Assembly: GCA_003864495.1 (NCBI GenBank) | Contig: ML133395.1 | Coordinates: 340,307-404,306 of the forward strand | Source of the DNA: Nemopilema nomurai | Lineage: Eukaryota; Cnidaria; Scyphozoa; Rhizostomeae; Rhizostomatidae | DNA: 64,000 bases | Reading direction: 5' to 3' | Shown: positions 26,601 to 38,900 of the stretch, piece by piece | How positions within the stretch are numbered: position 1 is the stretch's first letter | Layout: every line of letters begins with the position of its first letter | The notes under the pieces: generated by a model | Told to the model about the DNA's origin: nothing | What the model saw: the letters and a program-made list of their open reading frames with translations, nothing else | Database searches by the model: none | Program-made: the position numbers and the translations under genes

Positions 26601-29600
26601 AAGCTATTTGTAGCGCGAAGGAGGTATATTTTCACAATACATTTTCCAGCGAGATAGAGAGAATTTATTTAATGTTATTATGACGCAACATGCTGTTATG
26701 ACGCAACATGCTGTTATGACGCAACATGCTGTTATGACGCAACATGCAATTTTGACGCAACATGCTGTTATGACGCAACATGCTGTTATGACGCAACATG
26801 CAGTTTTAACGCAACATGCTGTTATGACGCAACATGATATTTTGACGCAACATGCTGTTATGACGCAACATGCTGTTATGACGCAACATGCTGTTATGAC
26901 GCAACATGCTGTTATGACGCAACATGCAGTTTTGACGCAACATGCTGTTATGACGCAACATGCTGTTATGACGCAACATGCTGTTTTGACGCAACATGCT
27001 GTTTTGACGCAACATGCTGTTATTAGGAAACTTTTAGGGCTAGAAGTAACCATCAACATTAATCACGCAATTCTTTACATAGGGAAGAAATTGCAGGGCA
27101 AGGTCCTTCAACGAGGCCTCCTGCTGTTCAAGAAACAGTAGTTAACGGCGAAAAAGACGCTTTAAAACCAGCCAAGGCATCGACAAATGCTATCGATAGT
27201 CCTGCTATGCACATGTGTTTGTTCTGCAAGCATCGATATGTGGATGCAAGGTTTCTTCCATGCCGGCATGAAAAGTTTTGTTGTTCCTGCGCGGAGCTAT
27301 TCAAAAAGTGCTTTGAATGCAAGGTTAGTCACAAAAAGAATTCCCCGCTACTTTTGCTGACATTGTAGACAAAATATTTTTGTCCATTCATCTCATTAGA
27401 GTGCACGATATCTGAATCAAAGCAATCACCATTTTAAGCAAGCGCTGGCTTTGGTGTCTCCTGTATTGAGTCAGAAGACCTTTCCTTAAATTGGTTTAAT
27501 GAATCCTGCAAGATTTCGAATTTCTGACTTTGTTCTTAGGCCGTATGCATTTTCGTATCTTTTTCTCTTAAAGTAATATCGTGGTTCTTCTTCTGATTTT
27601 TAGTTGGATATCACGGACTTTGAGCCGTTCATTCCACCACACCTTCCTTTTTGCAAAAATTGCGAAGATACGCTCTGCAACGTAATTTTTTATCCCTGCA
27701 AGCACAGCACTTACTGTCATGGTAAGAGATTCTTTTTACAAGTCGATTTGTTGAATTTTAAAGGTTTCCAAGTTGATTTGAGAACAATTTTAATTTAGCC
27801 TCGTTTTGGTATCGCAAGGCATGGTTTTGGTATTATTCGAAGAGAACGTAGAATTGGAATGTTTTGAATCCAAACAAGTCGATACATAGCGGTGACCCTG
27901 CCAGGACACCTGACTGGATAGAGAGTAAGAAAGAAGCGCATGATAGGTTTTGGCCATCACGATACGATCTGGGTATAGATCCGGCATATTTTGTTGTAGT
28001 CCAATATAGGTGACTTTCCTGGATTAACAGCCTCTAATGACTACATAAGGCTGAAGAAAGAATTAGAGAAAATTCGAACGACATAACGGTATTATTCGGG
28101 TTAAGAGGGAGAGACGAGGAATAGAATGTCATCCGCCTTAAAGAGCAATTAGACAACTGAGAAGAAGAAAGGAGATAGAGGCTCGCACCAGGTACAATAG
28201 GTTGCAAAACAAATTGTGATAGATAGAGAATATGAACTAACAGAGAGGGTGGTGAATGGGACATCTTTTGTCAAGTGTAACCAAGAAAATCCAAATTTTA
28301 AATTTTTGTCATGGATTATGGTCAAAATCTAGTATTATGTTAAGAGAACTGAACTTTCCCTGCATTTCATTTTTTTGATTGTTTGAATGGTTTTAGAATT
28401 ATGACGGGTCAAACTTTAAAATGTCGAAAAATAACATTGTACCTCAGCCCTTGAGCTTAGAGGCTAGCATCAATTTCACTGGAAATTTAGTTATTGTTTG
28501 GTAAGAGCTTCCATTTGACACCAACCCCATCTTCATAGGTTGAGTGTGAAGTAAAAGATATCAATTTTAGTTGTGGCACAAGTAACGACCGGTTGCGACA
28601 AAATTCAAAAGTTAAACCGGTCATAATTCCGAAAACACTCAAACCAGAAAGCTGATATTTCCAAAGCAGATGTATGTTAGCACCAGAAACTTTTTTACAA
28701 AATTTAAGACAAATCAAAGGAATTGAGAATTTTTTAGTGATCACACTTGAAATAGAATGTCCCGAATGCACATATCAGTGAAATAATCAATCTACCTACA
28801 GTTAGAGAGACAAAATAAGAAAAAAATTAATTTTTTTAAAAAGCATACCAAATGCTCTACAAAACACTAAAAAAGGCAACCTGCAGGGGAGGGGTATCGA
28901 CAACCAAGAATTTTTCCTAGAAATATATGATGATGTCTGAAATGTAAACAAGGACACCATACACGCCTCTTTGACAAAGAAGAACAGATCAGTCTTACAG
29001 GCTACACAAGAAACAACAATAAGATAGATGAGTAGATATTTCCAGCTACTGTTCCTACTAAGATTCAAGTACAAACATTCGGGGGCCATTTAGGTACAGG
29101 TTCTGGCTGAGATTTCATATCAAAAGATGCAGCCAATAAGTTTAATCTCAAGCCAGTGAGGCAAGCATCTTGAGAGATACCAGTGCGAGGTTGCTGAGTG
29201 GTTAGAGGCGCTGACTGCGGACCCAAGGGCCCGTGGTTCGAATCTCTGGCATGACCAAACTTTCACCCAGAGTGAGGAGAGTCGCCAGATCTCTGTAATT
29301 CCAGACATAAGGAATCACGAGGTGTGGTCACATCGAGAGGAAGGACGAGGACACTGCTCGATAAGCTTAAGCTTTCCAGTGTCCTAAAACTACCTTCGGA
29401 AGTAAGGCAGAAAAAAAATTCAAAGAGGTATCAGGCATCTTGTTACAGAAAGTGGCGTTAAGCAGAAGTCCTTGGTCTGACTAAGAAATTAGATTGTAAT
29501 GCTGGTCCTGTATGCCTGCACTCGTTAAAGCTTTTTGATGGAGGGCTTGGTCTTGCACTGGCGTCAATTATCATCCTCCTCTTCGTGGTGCTGCCTCCCT

Positions 29601-31047
29601 AACCACTGGTGTATGAAAGAAATAGATCTTTTTTCCTGTCTGTTTATCTGGTATATTTTCTACAATTCCTTCATCTATCTGTTCCTCTACTGTGCTTTGA
29701 TATGCTTCTTTCAATTCTTAGTTTCTTTATAGCGTTTTCTGTACATTTTCAAGTTTTAATCTGCTTTGCGCCTCATTACTTTTCATCTCATTACATTTGT
29801 GTCATCTCTTGTCCTGGTATCCAGAATATTTTCCCTCAATAACTTCCTGGTATTAAGATAAGATTACTTTCATGGTAAGAACTTTTCTTTGCTGTTAGAT
29901 AACACTTCTGATATACACTAACGGATTAATTGTATTAGATTGAACGTTGATAATTAGTGTGCATTTTACTACAGCAATAATTCATACTCGTACTTAATAC
30001 TGTTCTATTTCTACCTTACGCGCCTACTCAATACCGAGGCACAACCAAACTCCTCAAGAAAAGATGCTTTAGTTTGAAGGAAAATGTCTAGGCTGCGACC
30101 AGACTGCGTAAAGTGCGCAGAAATGACACTAAGCTATTGCTTTGAGTTCCATAGACCTCATATAGCATGAGCCTTGTTCATGAAATCACCCTGTCGTACT
30201 TACTACTTCCTTTTCATTTTTCAGCCTGCTCGCATAGGTCCAAAAGTTGCCAGACATGTGGGCAGAGGATCGAGGAAAGAGGATTTATCGGTAGCAATGC
30301 CCTATCTTACTTCAACTGCGTAAATCGTCTAAAAGCAGACTTTTTCTGGTTTTTATTTTTGTGTTTTCGTGTGTTTTCGTGTGTTTCCGTGTGTTTTCGA
30401 TCCGCATCTGGCTATTTATTCGGTCAGTTTTTGGTTATCTTCCGACGTTTGCATACTCCCGGGAGTGTCGGACGAAAAAAGTACTTTTGAGTATGCGAAA
30501 AATAGTTCCGCTTTTTCTAGCAATTGTGAAGTTTTGTACCACAAAGCACTTGTTCACAGGTTTTTATTTTGTGCCAGATTTCCAAATGAGGAAGCAACAG
30601 GAAGATTTCTATATGATTCTTCTCGGCTAGCACCATACAATGATAGTCGAAAATATTAATACTTCTTCTCTTTGCTTCTGGAAACTGGAACTTCAAAGAC
30701 TCATCCTGTTTGACAGATTTATTATGTAACATATTTTACACAACCGGCTTTTTGCTAGACATTTAGAAACAAGATTAGCTTGTGCAATTGTTGTTTCAAG
30801 TAGCAGGGTAAATTAGCCTTTGTCAAGAAAAGTAGAGAAAACTTTGACTGTCTTCCTCGCAGGTCCAAAACCGAAGGAGGAAAGAAGAGCCAATAACAAC
30901 CTGCATTGTAACATTTGTCTTGATCGTATTCCTGCCATTGCGTTTCAGTGCGGCCACTGCTGCTGCGATACATGTGCGGCGGCGCTGGAAGTATGCCACA
31001 TTTGCCGAACACCTATAACGAAACGAACTGTCTTATACATTGACTAG
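11518..31047 (+). CDS. MIB1: Mind bomb-type E3 ubiquitin ligase
   Basis: Reconstructed from 22 phase-consistent exons: 11518-11716, 14788-14956, 15900-16006, 16493-16551, 17212-17292, 17446-17512, 17738-17865, 18171-18353, 18947-19051, 19453-19594, 20579-20718, 20899-21006, 21647-21687, 22439-22595, 23533-23687, 24598-24724, 25410-25637, 26454-26623, 27083-27323, 27604-27721, 30225-30290, 30863-31047 (991 aa). Domains in order: MIB/HERC2 (about residues 5-65, VQWDNGNKGNY), ZZ finger (67-122, CDGC..CSMC..CDTC), second MIB/HERC2 (124-205, RGPDWRWNQQDGG), two Mib repeats each with HGGW (about 228-410), ankyrin repeats (414-789), then three RING-like modules at 834-868, 886-925 and 946-991. The third is CNIC...CGHCCCDTC...CHIC. 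The protein ubiquitinates Delta/Jagged-type ligands to trigger their endocytosis in Notch signalling. Three RINGs favour the MIB1 type over the two-RING MIB2 type. The acceptor at 27083 was chosen because it alone keeps frame with the 26623 donor. Confidence 0.93.
11717..14787. other. mib intron 1
   Basis: A 3.1-kb intron between the first MIB domain and the ZZ finger. It contains the TIR element at 13212-13579; the rest shows no recognisable feature. Confidence 0.85.
13212..13579. mobile_element. MITE-like element with ~20-bp TIRs
   Basis: The left end reads TAAATCCTTGAATTAGCCCC and the right end is its near-perfect reverse complement (GGGGCAATTCAAGGATTTA). If the terminal TA on each side is the target duplication, the element is 364 bp long. 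The interior is G/C-run rich, with repeated GGGGGGCTTATT and GGGGCTTTTTCGAGG blocks near both ends, so the inverted similarity extends inward. No coding capacity. Likely non-autonomous DNA transposon; superfamily not assigned. Confidence 0.7.
16991..17133. repeat. 13-bp minisatellite in mib intron 4
   Basis: About 11 diverged copies of a 13-bp unit, CACGTTACGCCTT/A. It ends 78 bp before the acceptor of exon 5 (17212). The open frames across it arise because 3 x 13 nt is in frame, not because it is coding. Confidence 0.8.
17553..17686. repeat. CTAT/CTGT tetranucleotide microsatellite
   Basis: (CTAT)n followed by (CTGT)n with two small TTTT interruptions, in mib intron 6. The polypyrimidine strand runs to about 50 bp before the exon 7 acceptor at 17738. 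Confidence 0.9.
19212..19297. repeat. GATT/GACT simple repeat
   Basis: Degenerate (GATT)n and (GACT)n units in mib intron 9. A similar tract occurs at 38236-38330 in the DNAAF10 gene. Confidence 0.8.
19595..20578. other. mib intron 10
   Basis: Non-coding; holds a G-rich homopolymer run near 19832-19855. No other feature recognised. The exon 11 acceptor (TTTAAACAG) at 20578 was chosen because its phase fits the 19594 donor, whereas the two nearer AGs do not. Confidence 0.6.
21717..22240 (+). pseudogene. Degenerate LINE reverse-transcriptase fragment
   Basis: Inside mib intron 13. Translated pieces show a LINE RT core: RRDARQGCVLDLLLLNLYSE (the usual RQGCVLSP..FNLYSE motif), then LKYAYDAVLIAKSEG (a mutated YADD box, D to Y). 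Later, in other frames, come EVSHLGGPLMEDGKLDKEV and RKRIGMAEKAMEK. Several stops and frame changes interrupt it and both ends are missing, so it is an old truncated copy. Confidence 0.75.
23688..24597. other. mib intron 15
   Basis: Non-coding with pyrimidine-rich tracts. Open frames here (for example 23947-24264 and the stretch 24398-24597) show no family similarity. The next ankyrin exon starts at 24598 after TTACTTTCAG. Confidence 0.55.
24725..25409. other. mib intron 16
   Basis: Non-coding, no feature recognised. The acceptor ATTTTGAAG at 25409 gives a phase-0 join to GHCLIDQKTVKGQTAAMLAAEEG. An alternative AG at 25380 leads into a stop and was not used. Confidence 0.6.
25851..25923 (-). 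repeat. tRNA-like SINE head, copy 1
   Basis: Has an A box (TAGCTCAGCGGTAGAGC) and B box (GGTTCGAGTCC), and acceptor strands that pair except at the first position. The anticodon arm has a 6-bp stem and a 7-nt GTACAAA loop, two nucleotides longer than in a normal tRNA, so I do not call a working tRNA. Confidence 0.65.
26133..26190 (-). repeat. tRNA-like SINE head, copy 2 (5' truncated)
   Basis: Same 3' half as copies 1 and 3 but broken within the D arm near 26190, so the acceptor 5' strand is lost. It is followed on its own strand by the shared SINE body. Confidence 0.65.
26219..26292 (+). repeat. tRNA-like SINE head, copy 3
   Basis: GACCCGATAGCTCAGTTGGT start, intact A and B boxes, TTCGAGT T-loop, and an acceptor stem with one mismatch. 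The anticodon arm is CTTGAC-GTACAAA-GTCAAG (6-bp stem). The long stem and linkage to the repeat body argue for a SINE head rather than a functional tRNA gene. Confidence 0.65.
26680..27021. repeat. 18-bp minisatellite, 19 copies, mib intron 18
   Basis: Nineteen units of ATGACGCAACATGCTGTT with few variants (mainly TTGACGC starts and CAATT/GATATT ends). Since 18 is a multiple of 3, frames stay open on both strands, but nothing else suggests coding. It fills most of the 459-bp intron between the last ankyrin exon (ends 26623) and the first RING exon (starts 27083). Confidence 0.95.
27722..30224. other. mib intron 20
   Basis: A 2.5-kb intron splitting the second RING motif. It contains the SINE at 29184-29423. 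Other open frames (for example minus strand 28487-28771 and 28802-29089) have no recognised family and are treated as non-coding. Confidence 0.7.
29184..29423 (+). mobile_element. tRNA-derived SINE (class II tRNA-like head)
   Basis: The A-box-like GTTGCTGAGTGGTTAGAGGC and B-box GGTTCGAATCTC resemble a Leu/Ser-type tRNA. They are followed by a ~150-bp unrelated body and a short A-rich tail (GCAGAAAAAAAATT). Flanks AGAGATACCAG (29173-29183) and AGAGGTATCAG (29424-29434) match at 9 of 11 positions, an aged target-site duplication. Inserted in mib intron 20. Confidence 0.7.
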
Positions 31048-32922
31048 CAATCGTGCTTGTTATAGTTGCCAAATGCTGTAACTTAAGCTGTTCTCCTGGG
31101 AAGGGTCCACCCTCAAGAGGTGGTTGCGTCATTTGCATGGTCAATGCTTTTGTCCTGTGATTCAGTTGTGTTAACCATACTGATTCGCGAAATTTTCCTG
31201 CACTCGTTTGTATTTTTGCATTTCTCGGTGCTACTGATTTATTTTCTCAATTTTGTACTGAAGTGGTTGTTTTGGAATTGTACTTTTTATCGCCCATATA
31301 GGTCATTATTCAACAGCATTTTCCTTTTTGTCTTCCTGTTTTCACTTTTTCAGCAGAACAAAATAATTCTACTTGATGACATGCATGCCAGTTGGACAAT
31401 GAGGTTGTACTGTTTAATGTGAACGCTTCATTATTCTTAGAGGTGGCTTACGATGTCAAAAGGACTGTCATACATTAGATGTCGCCTTGTGAAAAATTAA
31501 ATGCATAGTTTGCCAACAGATGTTAAAGGTTAGATCATGAAAGTCAGTGTTTTTTTACTGTCCTAAAATGTAATTTTAAAGATTTTTAAAAAAGCACTTC
31601 CTTAAAAATAAGTTCCAAAATTCTACATTCCGACTTGAAATTTTTAGACATCTTGTCATTCTGCCTTAGAAATGTGCGACCAAAATCTTAGGAGCTCTGA
31701 AGGAATCAATGTTCCAAACTGAGAGTTCTTTTGTATACCTAAAATCATCAGATGCTCAATTCGGTTAATTCTTTAGTTAATAATAATGATAATCTTTTAG
31801 TTAATAATAATGAAATCTTAAAAACAGTAACTTTCGAAGTTCATTTCCAGGAGTACCAACTATTCCTTCAGAAATTTGGGTGAAAGCACTAAAAATTAAA
31901 GTTTGATTCATTCCTCTTTAGAATAAAGTCTTGCATAAGATCATGATAACCTCTAGTTTGATAAGAAGAGCAAATAATTTTGATAGAGCAAACAATTCAG
32001 AGCATCACAGGAAGAATTATTCCAAAGAAAAATTTATGATGATATAACAATCATATACAGAATATGAGCGTACGATAAACTTCTTCATACAACTTGAAAA
32101 ATATCGTCAACAAAAGATGAACAGTCCTTGTTCCAAAGAGCATGAAAGCACTCATTCGTGTACATGGAAAACAGATTACAATTTAGTTTGAAAAGTCTTT
32201 GGTTGAAAATTATCTAATTGAATATCTTACAAGAAGTAATTGAAAATTTTTTCTCAACGCCTCATTCTGAGGCACCCAAGCATCACTCCAATTATGAGTC
32301 AAAAAAGTTATATTATTTTCTCGATGGTTATATTATCATTTAGTCAAACAAATATGCAATGTATTTCATATAAATATACAGTATATTGTATTGCATGTAT
32401 TTCAAGAACAGCTCTGCTTCATAAATGAATAATGTCGCTTTATAAGTGGAATACTTCTTTCTTAAATGTTCCTGTTAACCTATTTAACAATTTAAATCAT
32501 AATTAGGGCATAATTAAATCATAAATATCAAGTTCCATGTAAAACTTTCTCCCGGATATTTTTCTGTGGGCCAAATATTATTTAAAATGAAATTTCGCAA
32601 AAATTGAACTCTATGATTATGCTTTAATACCTATATTTTTTAATGCCAAAACAATTAGTTTATCAAAATAGGCATTGCCAGCACTAATTTTAAGTAAAGA
32701 TAGACGTGGTATGAGCATAAATATAAAGGCAACGCCCTTGAGCACCCCTCAGATTTTCTGTTGTTATCCGCCTCTGAGAGTAACATAATTCGCAGCAGGG
32801 TCAAGGCAACATTTCTTTGCTGCGTAAATTTTGGCCAGACTGCAGCAACAACCACGGGTTTCCCGTCTCAACAACAGCAGCATCTAATTTGACGCCATCT
32901 TGTCTCCTCAGCAAAATTAGGT
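31048..32922. other. Intergenic: mib 3' UTR and DNAAF10 upstream region
   Basis: AT-rich non-coding sequence. No exon, RNA gene or repeat family recognised; the DNAAF10 promoter should lie in the right-hand part. Confidence 0.5.
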
Positions 32923-35900
32923 ATGGAGAAGCCTCAAATTATTGCACATATCCAGCACAACCTCAACTTTACGCTGTTTGATGCCAAGTGGGTTCCAAGA
33001 AGCGCGCGGTTTGTTGTTGTTGGTTCGCATGCAAGAGGAACCGGTGCTTTACAAGTATACGAATTATCACAAGGCGAAGTCAAACTTCTCAAAGAGGTCT
33101 CTGTAACAGTTTGTATTGTTCTCTTCAAAAGCATTGGGGCTATCTTTGATTTTGAAATGAAAACTCGTTTATAAATGAATGGTAGGAAAGGAATTTTTAT
33201 AAAAGCAGCAGTTGCATCGTGCTCATATATATAGTATATACATAGCCGACCCACGATTGTTATTAAACCAAAGTTTTATTAAAATTAAATAAAACGATAA
33301 AAATTATTTGGAGAGCTAGGAAAAAACACAATCAAGTCAGCTTCATGTAAAATCTTTTTATAACCAAGATGAAAAAATTCTTGCTTCGTTTCAATGTGTA
33401 TGTTATTGCCTCATGAGAATCGCCTTATGTATTTAGTACTAATAGTAATTAATCCACATGTGTATAATATTTAATACTACATTCTACTTGTATCGTGAGG
33501 TACTTGCAATAATTCTAGTATAGCATGAAATAGCAACAAAATATACAGTTTTTCCACATATTTCTTCTAACCAATAATTTAGTTTTGCATTTCTTGTAAT
33601 GAAATAAGAGAAATAGTTAGAAATAACCAATCTGCAAACACCCAACCAAGGCTTTATCAATGAAACATTACAAAGTCTTCATGGTTTGAACTGCTTGCAT
33701 AAACTTGCATTGGCACATGCATGGCACCAAGAATATAATTAATATTTTCTTATTTTGTTATCGGTGGTGCCAAGTTCTTTACTGTCAGTCCATGATTTAT
33801 TGGAAAACTTTCAAACTCTCTTAATTCGTCCTTTGATAATAGCAGACTTCATCTTGTTGCATGGTTTTGGTTGATTACGATAAATTCCAGCAAACATCAA
33901 TATTTTGACAAGGTAAAGAAAATAATTATATAGTGGACCCACATTCAATGATTTAGAGAAAAATGGCACCGTTTGCAAAGAAAAATAAATACAAAGGAAC
34001 TGAGCACTTTCCTGAAGTGGAGCAAGGAGGGTATTATCGAGATGTTTGAGTCAAGGCAGAACATGACAATAAGAAGATGTCAAACTCACCCACTGATGTA
34101 CATACAAATGTTATAGGAGTGTGATTGAACACAGGCCTTCCAAATGTTTACCCTGTTATGAAACAAGAAAATTTTAGCATGCATGAGAGAAATGATGTAT
34201 GTGGCTTATCACTTATATGGTGATTCACTCATGATGTGGACTTGTAGTGACCCTGCCTAGGCCTATTTTCCATCTCGCATTACACACTCATTTCTGCCTA
34301 TTCATCACTCTCCACTTCCACAAACATGTAAAGTATTTCCTAACAGGCAATTACGACATCATCCTCATTAATCACCATGGAGATCATCAGCATCAGAACA
34401 CTGCTCTGCTCACATCACTACAGACTGATTTTGTTGACTCTCTTTTTTATGCAGACTGAAAAACACTCCGCTTTCAAATGTGGTACATTTGGTGCTTCTT
34501 CTGTACAACAGAGGCATTTCGCCACTGGAGATTTCAATGGAAAATTGGCTGTTTGGTAGGATTTTATGAATGTGTGAAAATTTGGGTTTCTTCTTAAATT
34601 TAATGATTAATTTTGTTGAGATTTTTAATCATGGAAACAGGCATACACTAGCTTAAAGTTTTATTAGTGACAGAGCCCAGTTTCAGAGGTAAAAGTGAAG
34701 TAATAACCAAGCCCTTTCTTGCATTAATGAACAGATTTTCCCTTGGAGATTTTGTGCAAAAGCTGTATGTTTTGTTAAAGAGCTAAAAGCAAGCAGGTAA
34801 AGAGAGATATCAGATCTCTCTAATACTCCCCTCAAAACAGTCTAGTTCCCCTTAAGAGGGTGGTTTTATATTATAGGAATCTTGAGTCGCCAGACACCCC
34901 TGTATACAGTGCAGATGCTCACAAAGAGATAATCAACTGTATTGACGGAGTTGGTGGTCTAGGGGTTGGAGAGGGTGCACCTGAAATAGTTACAGGGAGC
35001 AGAGATGGTTTGTTAAGCATTTTTTGTGGTGTCATTCCTGCCCATGTAATAGCATTTTCCCTGGGATTTTTTCAGTCAAATGAATTTAAAAAGCAATTGT
35101 GAATGGCAGTAGTGTTTATTTTTACCAATTCTGATCAGAATGTTCAGAAGTATGCAACCTCTAAAACCTGGCTGGCAAACCAGTTTTGAAAAGTTCATTG
35201 TTTTTCAAAGACTTTTGTTGTTCAAAAGGACACTTTGTAAAGACAATTCAGAGTGATAGGAGAAGTTCAATTCAGCTGCTTGGAACTCTTTTTCCTTGAT
35301 TTGATTTCAGGCTGGTGTCTTGAATGATTTTCTTGACTATCAATGGTTTTTGCTTATAAAGTTTAGTTGTGGTAAAATGATGTATATAAAACTGCCAAGA
35401 TTTTATTGTGGTTACAAACTTTGTAATTATGGCTATTGCATGGAACTTTTATCTGCATGAGTATATGAGCATGCCCATCCTGCATAATTGACATTATTTT
35501 GTGTTCATTCTGTTTTTGAGAAATTGCCTCTCAGAAAGATAAGCAATTGCCTCTCAATGTACATTGAGTCTCTATTCTGAGAATTTTTTGATTACCTTTA
35601 CTGAGGAAGTGTAAAGGTTTGGGATCCTCGCCAAAAAGACATTCCTGTTGCCAATATGGAACCTGCTGATGGTGAACAAAAGAGAGATTGTTGGTCTGTT
35701 GCTTTCGGTTAGTTCATACATTAACACAAATTGTTTTCAATAATTTTTCTTCAATCTGAATTTTTTGGTGTTATGATGAAAAATGCATCATTTTCTAATT
35801 CTTCACTTTCTTCAAGGGGCCAAACATATGCTTGTAGTTTGGCATGTAATTTTTATGGCGGTTGCATCTGAATTTTCTTAAGACTACAGTGGCTTTTTTG

Positions 35901-38900
35901 ATTATGTAGGTTTTTTTTATTCACTTTGATCTATTTCTTTGCATTGAGTAGATGGAATTCAGCATTAGCAAAATGTTTTCCAGAAAGTGTGATATTTTCA
36001 ATGACCACCAGTTTTTCAGTTGGCCAGGACATTATTTGACATTATTTGACATTGCTTGGGGAGTGGGGTGGACCTCTTCTCTTCTCTTGTGTGTCCCTTT
36101 CCTAGAAGTCATCATGGAAGTGTGAATGAAGCTCGCATAGAATAGCTAGGAAGTTTTTTTAATTGATGGTTGATGAAAGTATTTGTTTCAAGTATCCCTC
36201 TTTTTCGATTGGCCGCTTGTGTCTGATGTAATTCCTGGCCTTACATTGAGGTTCTTGTCTTTCTTCCTGATATTCTGATATCGGGTAGTGTTAGTGGTTA
36301 GTGCAAAGAATGAAGAGGGTTGTCTGAAGGACGCTCTTTGTAACCACCATGATGCTGTAAACAGATGTTTCAGTTAGCCCCGTGACTTTCATGAAATGTT
36401 GAGAATGCATTATCCTAATTCTTTTATGTTACAATGTGTAATATGCTGTTGTGCTACGTTGTTTCATCAACAAGAATTTTTCTCAGTAATGACCAATATG
36501 TACTAAATGTTTATATCAATGTGTTCTTGGCTTGATTTAATTTACGTAAATGCTTACATTGGAATGCTTTTGCTATGACACAGGACATTCCTATACCCAA
36601 GAAGAAAGGTGTGTTTGCGCCGGGTACGACAATGGTGATTTGAAAATGTTTGATCTCCGAACCATGTCAGTCAAATGGGAAACCAACCTAAAGAATGGTG
36701 TAAGTATTAAATCGAGTTTTAGCAAAAGGGAAACGACTGGCTTCAGTTGAATCATTCCAAGCTTTGCTATTGAAAATTTTTGAATTATTCACTGACAAGA
36801 ATAGTTATTAATTTTCTCATTCTTTATTTTTGTTTGCCCTGAGGAAATAGATTTGCGCAGTGGAATTCGATCGAAAGGATATCATGATGAACAAGCTGGT
36901 AGCAACAACATTGGAATCGAAGTTCCATGTCCTGGACCTCAGAACCCATCACCCATCTAAAGGCTATGCATCGCTGGTTGAACAGGTAAAACTTTACTCA
37001 GCCCTCATACCTGTTATCAAGTTATGTACTTGTTAATTCTATCAGGTGATGCTGATACCCAATGCTACTCTTCAATGTTTGTACCCAATACCAAAATATA
37101 ATGCCAATGTATAATGCGAATATTAAATGCTAATATTCAATGCCGATATACAATGCCAATATATGATGCCAATTTTCAACTCATCGCTAATAGGTCTATC
37201 CAGTACTTATACCGAATGCAAATATTGATTCTCACTTAAAAATGCTGCTATCCAATACTAGTATCCATTAGAATTGTCAGATGCTATAATATGTTGTTGG
37301 TAATGAACACAAATACGATAGGGGTCACGTTGTATGTGTTTAGAGCGCAGGCAGAACGCGGGCGGAACGCGAACAACGAAGTAAGGTAGCACGTGATGTA
37401 ACTTGTAGCATGGAGAGCGGTTCCTCAGTGTCGTAGTAATGATCCCTGTTTCCCTGATCCGGTGTTTTGCGCAGGCGCACAAGTCGACCATTTGGTGTGT
37501 GAAGCATATGCCGCAAAACAGAGATGTCTTCATGACTGCGGGCGGCAATGGCACCCTCAATCTGTGGAAATAGTAGGTTCACCACCACTTTCGTATGCTT
37601 GCCGGCTATGTTCCTTTTGTCATTGCCCGTTCTGCACCATGTATGTACCCTATGTATGCATTTCCAAAAGTCGTCCGACACACGCAAAGTAAGATACATA
37701 TAAACGAGAACATCATATCTGTGTCCAAATGTCGGAATGGGTACTACAAGAAAATGGGCTTTGATGTTTTCGAAAGAAGGCTTGTAAGCTTTTTCTCACA
37801 TGAACCAAATAAACAGCCAAACAATTATTTAAGGAATCAAATAAACGACCATTAAATCTCAAATGTGCTGAGAAAACTGCATTTGATGCTGTGTGCGCCA
37901 ACTACGCTGCCTGAAATTAATGATTATATTTTTTTTTAGCTCATACCCTCCCAAGCGCTCAAAACAAGATGGGGATGGCTTGGATGTCGGCGTGATGGGG
38001 TCAGTCTCGTTGCTGCAAAACGCCTCGTTGTCAACGCAACCTATTCACTCGTTTGACTGGAGTCCCGATAAGGTATGCGCGGGTGTCAATAGGTCACGTG
38101 GCCTTCGAGTGTCTCGTCCAATTCGGTCTGACTCGTACCTCTTTGGTCTGACTACTGTTTCTTTTCACACGACTTATGCCGACTTTCATAATTGGTTGCA
38201 TGCGCACTGAACTTGCTCGGGTTAACATGCGATTGGTTGACAGTCGACTGACTGATTGATTGACTGATTGATTGACTGACTGATTCATTGGCTGTAATGA
38301 TTAACTGATTCATTCATTGATTCGTTCATTTACGACATAGACATGTTCATGTTATACGCTTGAGTTGTTCACCTGACAGTGAATTGGGAATAAAGCCACT
38401 AAATCACCTATTTTATTTCCCATTCCAAACTTGGGTCCATCGGTATTTTCTGCAATGAAGTCCGCCATGATCCTGACAGGGCCCGCGACGATTAAGATGG
38501 TTGCGCCAGATTTGGCAAACCTTTTATTTGGCCCGCCTCACCATCCTTCATCTCTCCTCGATGTCAAGCTTTCAGATCATGCTTTCTTTCTCGAAACAAG
38601 GAAGTGCGAAAAGGCATTTCAAGTTTCCTTGTAGCCAAGTCTTTGAGCGCCCTGACTCACTTCCGTACAACGCTCGAAACTTTCTCTGTACTGACCCCGA
38701 CTTCCTATGGCTTGTAACCCTGTGGCGTAATGACGTAATGATTTACTATAGCCATGGCAACGCAACCAGTTTACATCTGGCTCTGCCGTGAAAGCATTTC
38801 GAATTAAACGAGGAACTCAGGTGACTTACGCAGATCCCTTACGATTAGGGCGCACCCATTGACTTTACTAAAGCGACAGCTATCGTTTACCAGCAGATGA

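Noticed and set aside
26680..27021. Possible CRISPR-like array
   Set aside because: Direct 18-bp units with no spacers, inside an intron of an animal gene: a minisatellite.
26604..27059. 151-aa Cys-rich minus-strand frame and 153-aa plus-strand frame
   Set aside because: Both are by-products of an 18-bp repeat, a multiple of 3, in an intron.
29184..29260. tRNA-Leu/Ser gene
   Set aside because: Only the promoter boxes are tRNA-like; it continues into a SINE body with an A-rich tail and flanking duplications.
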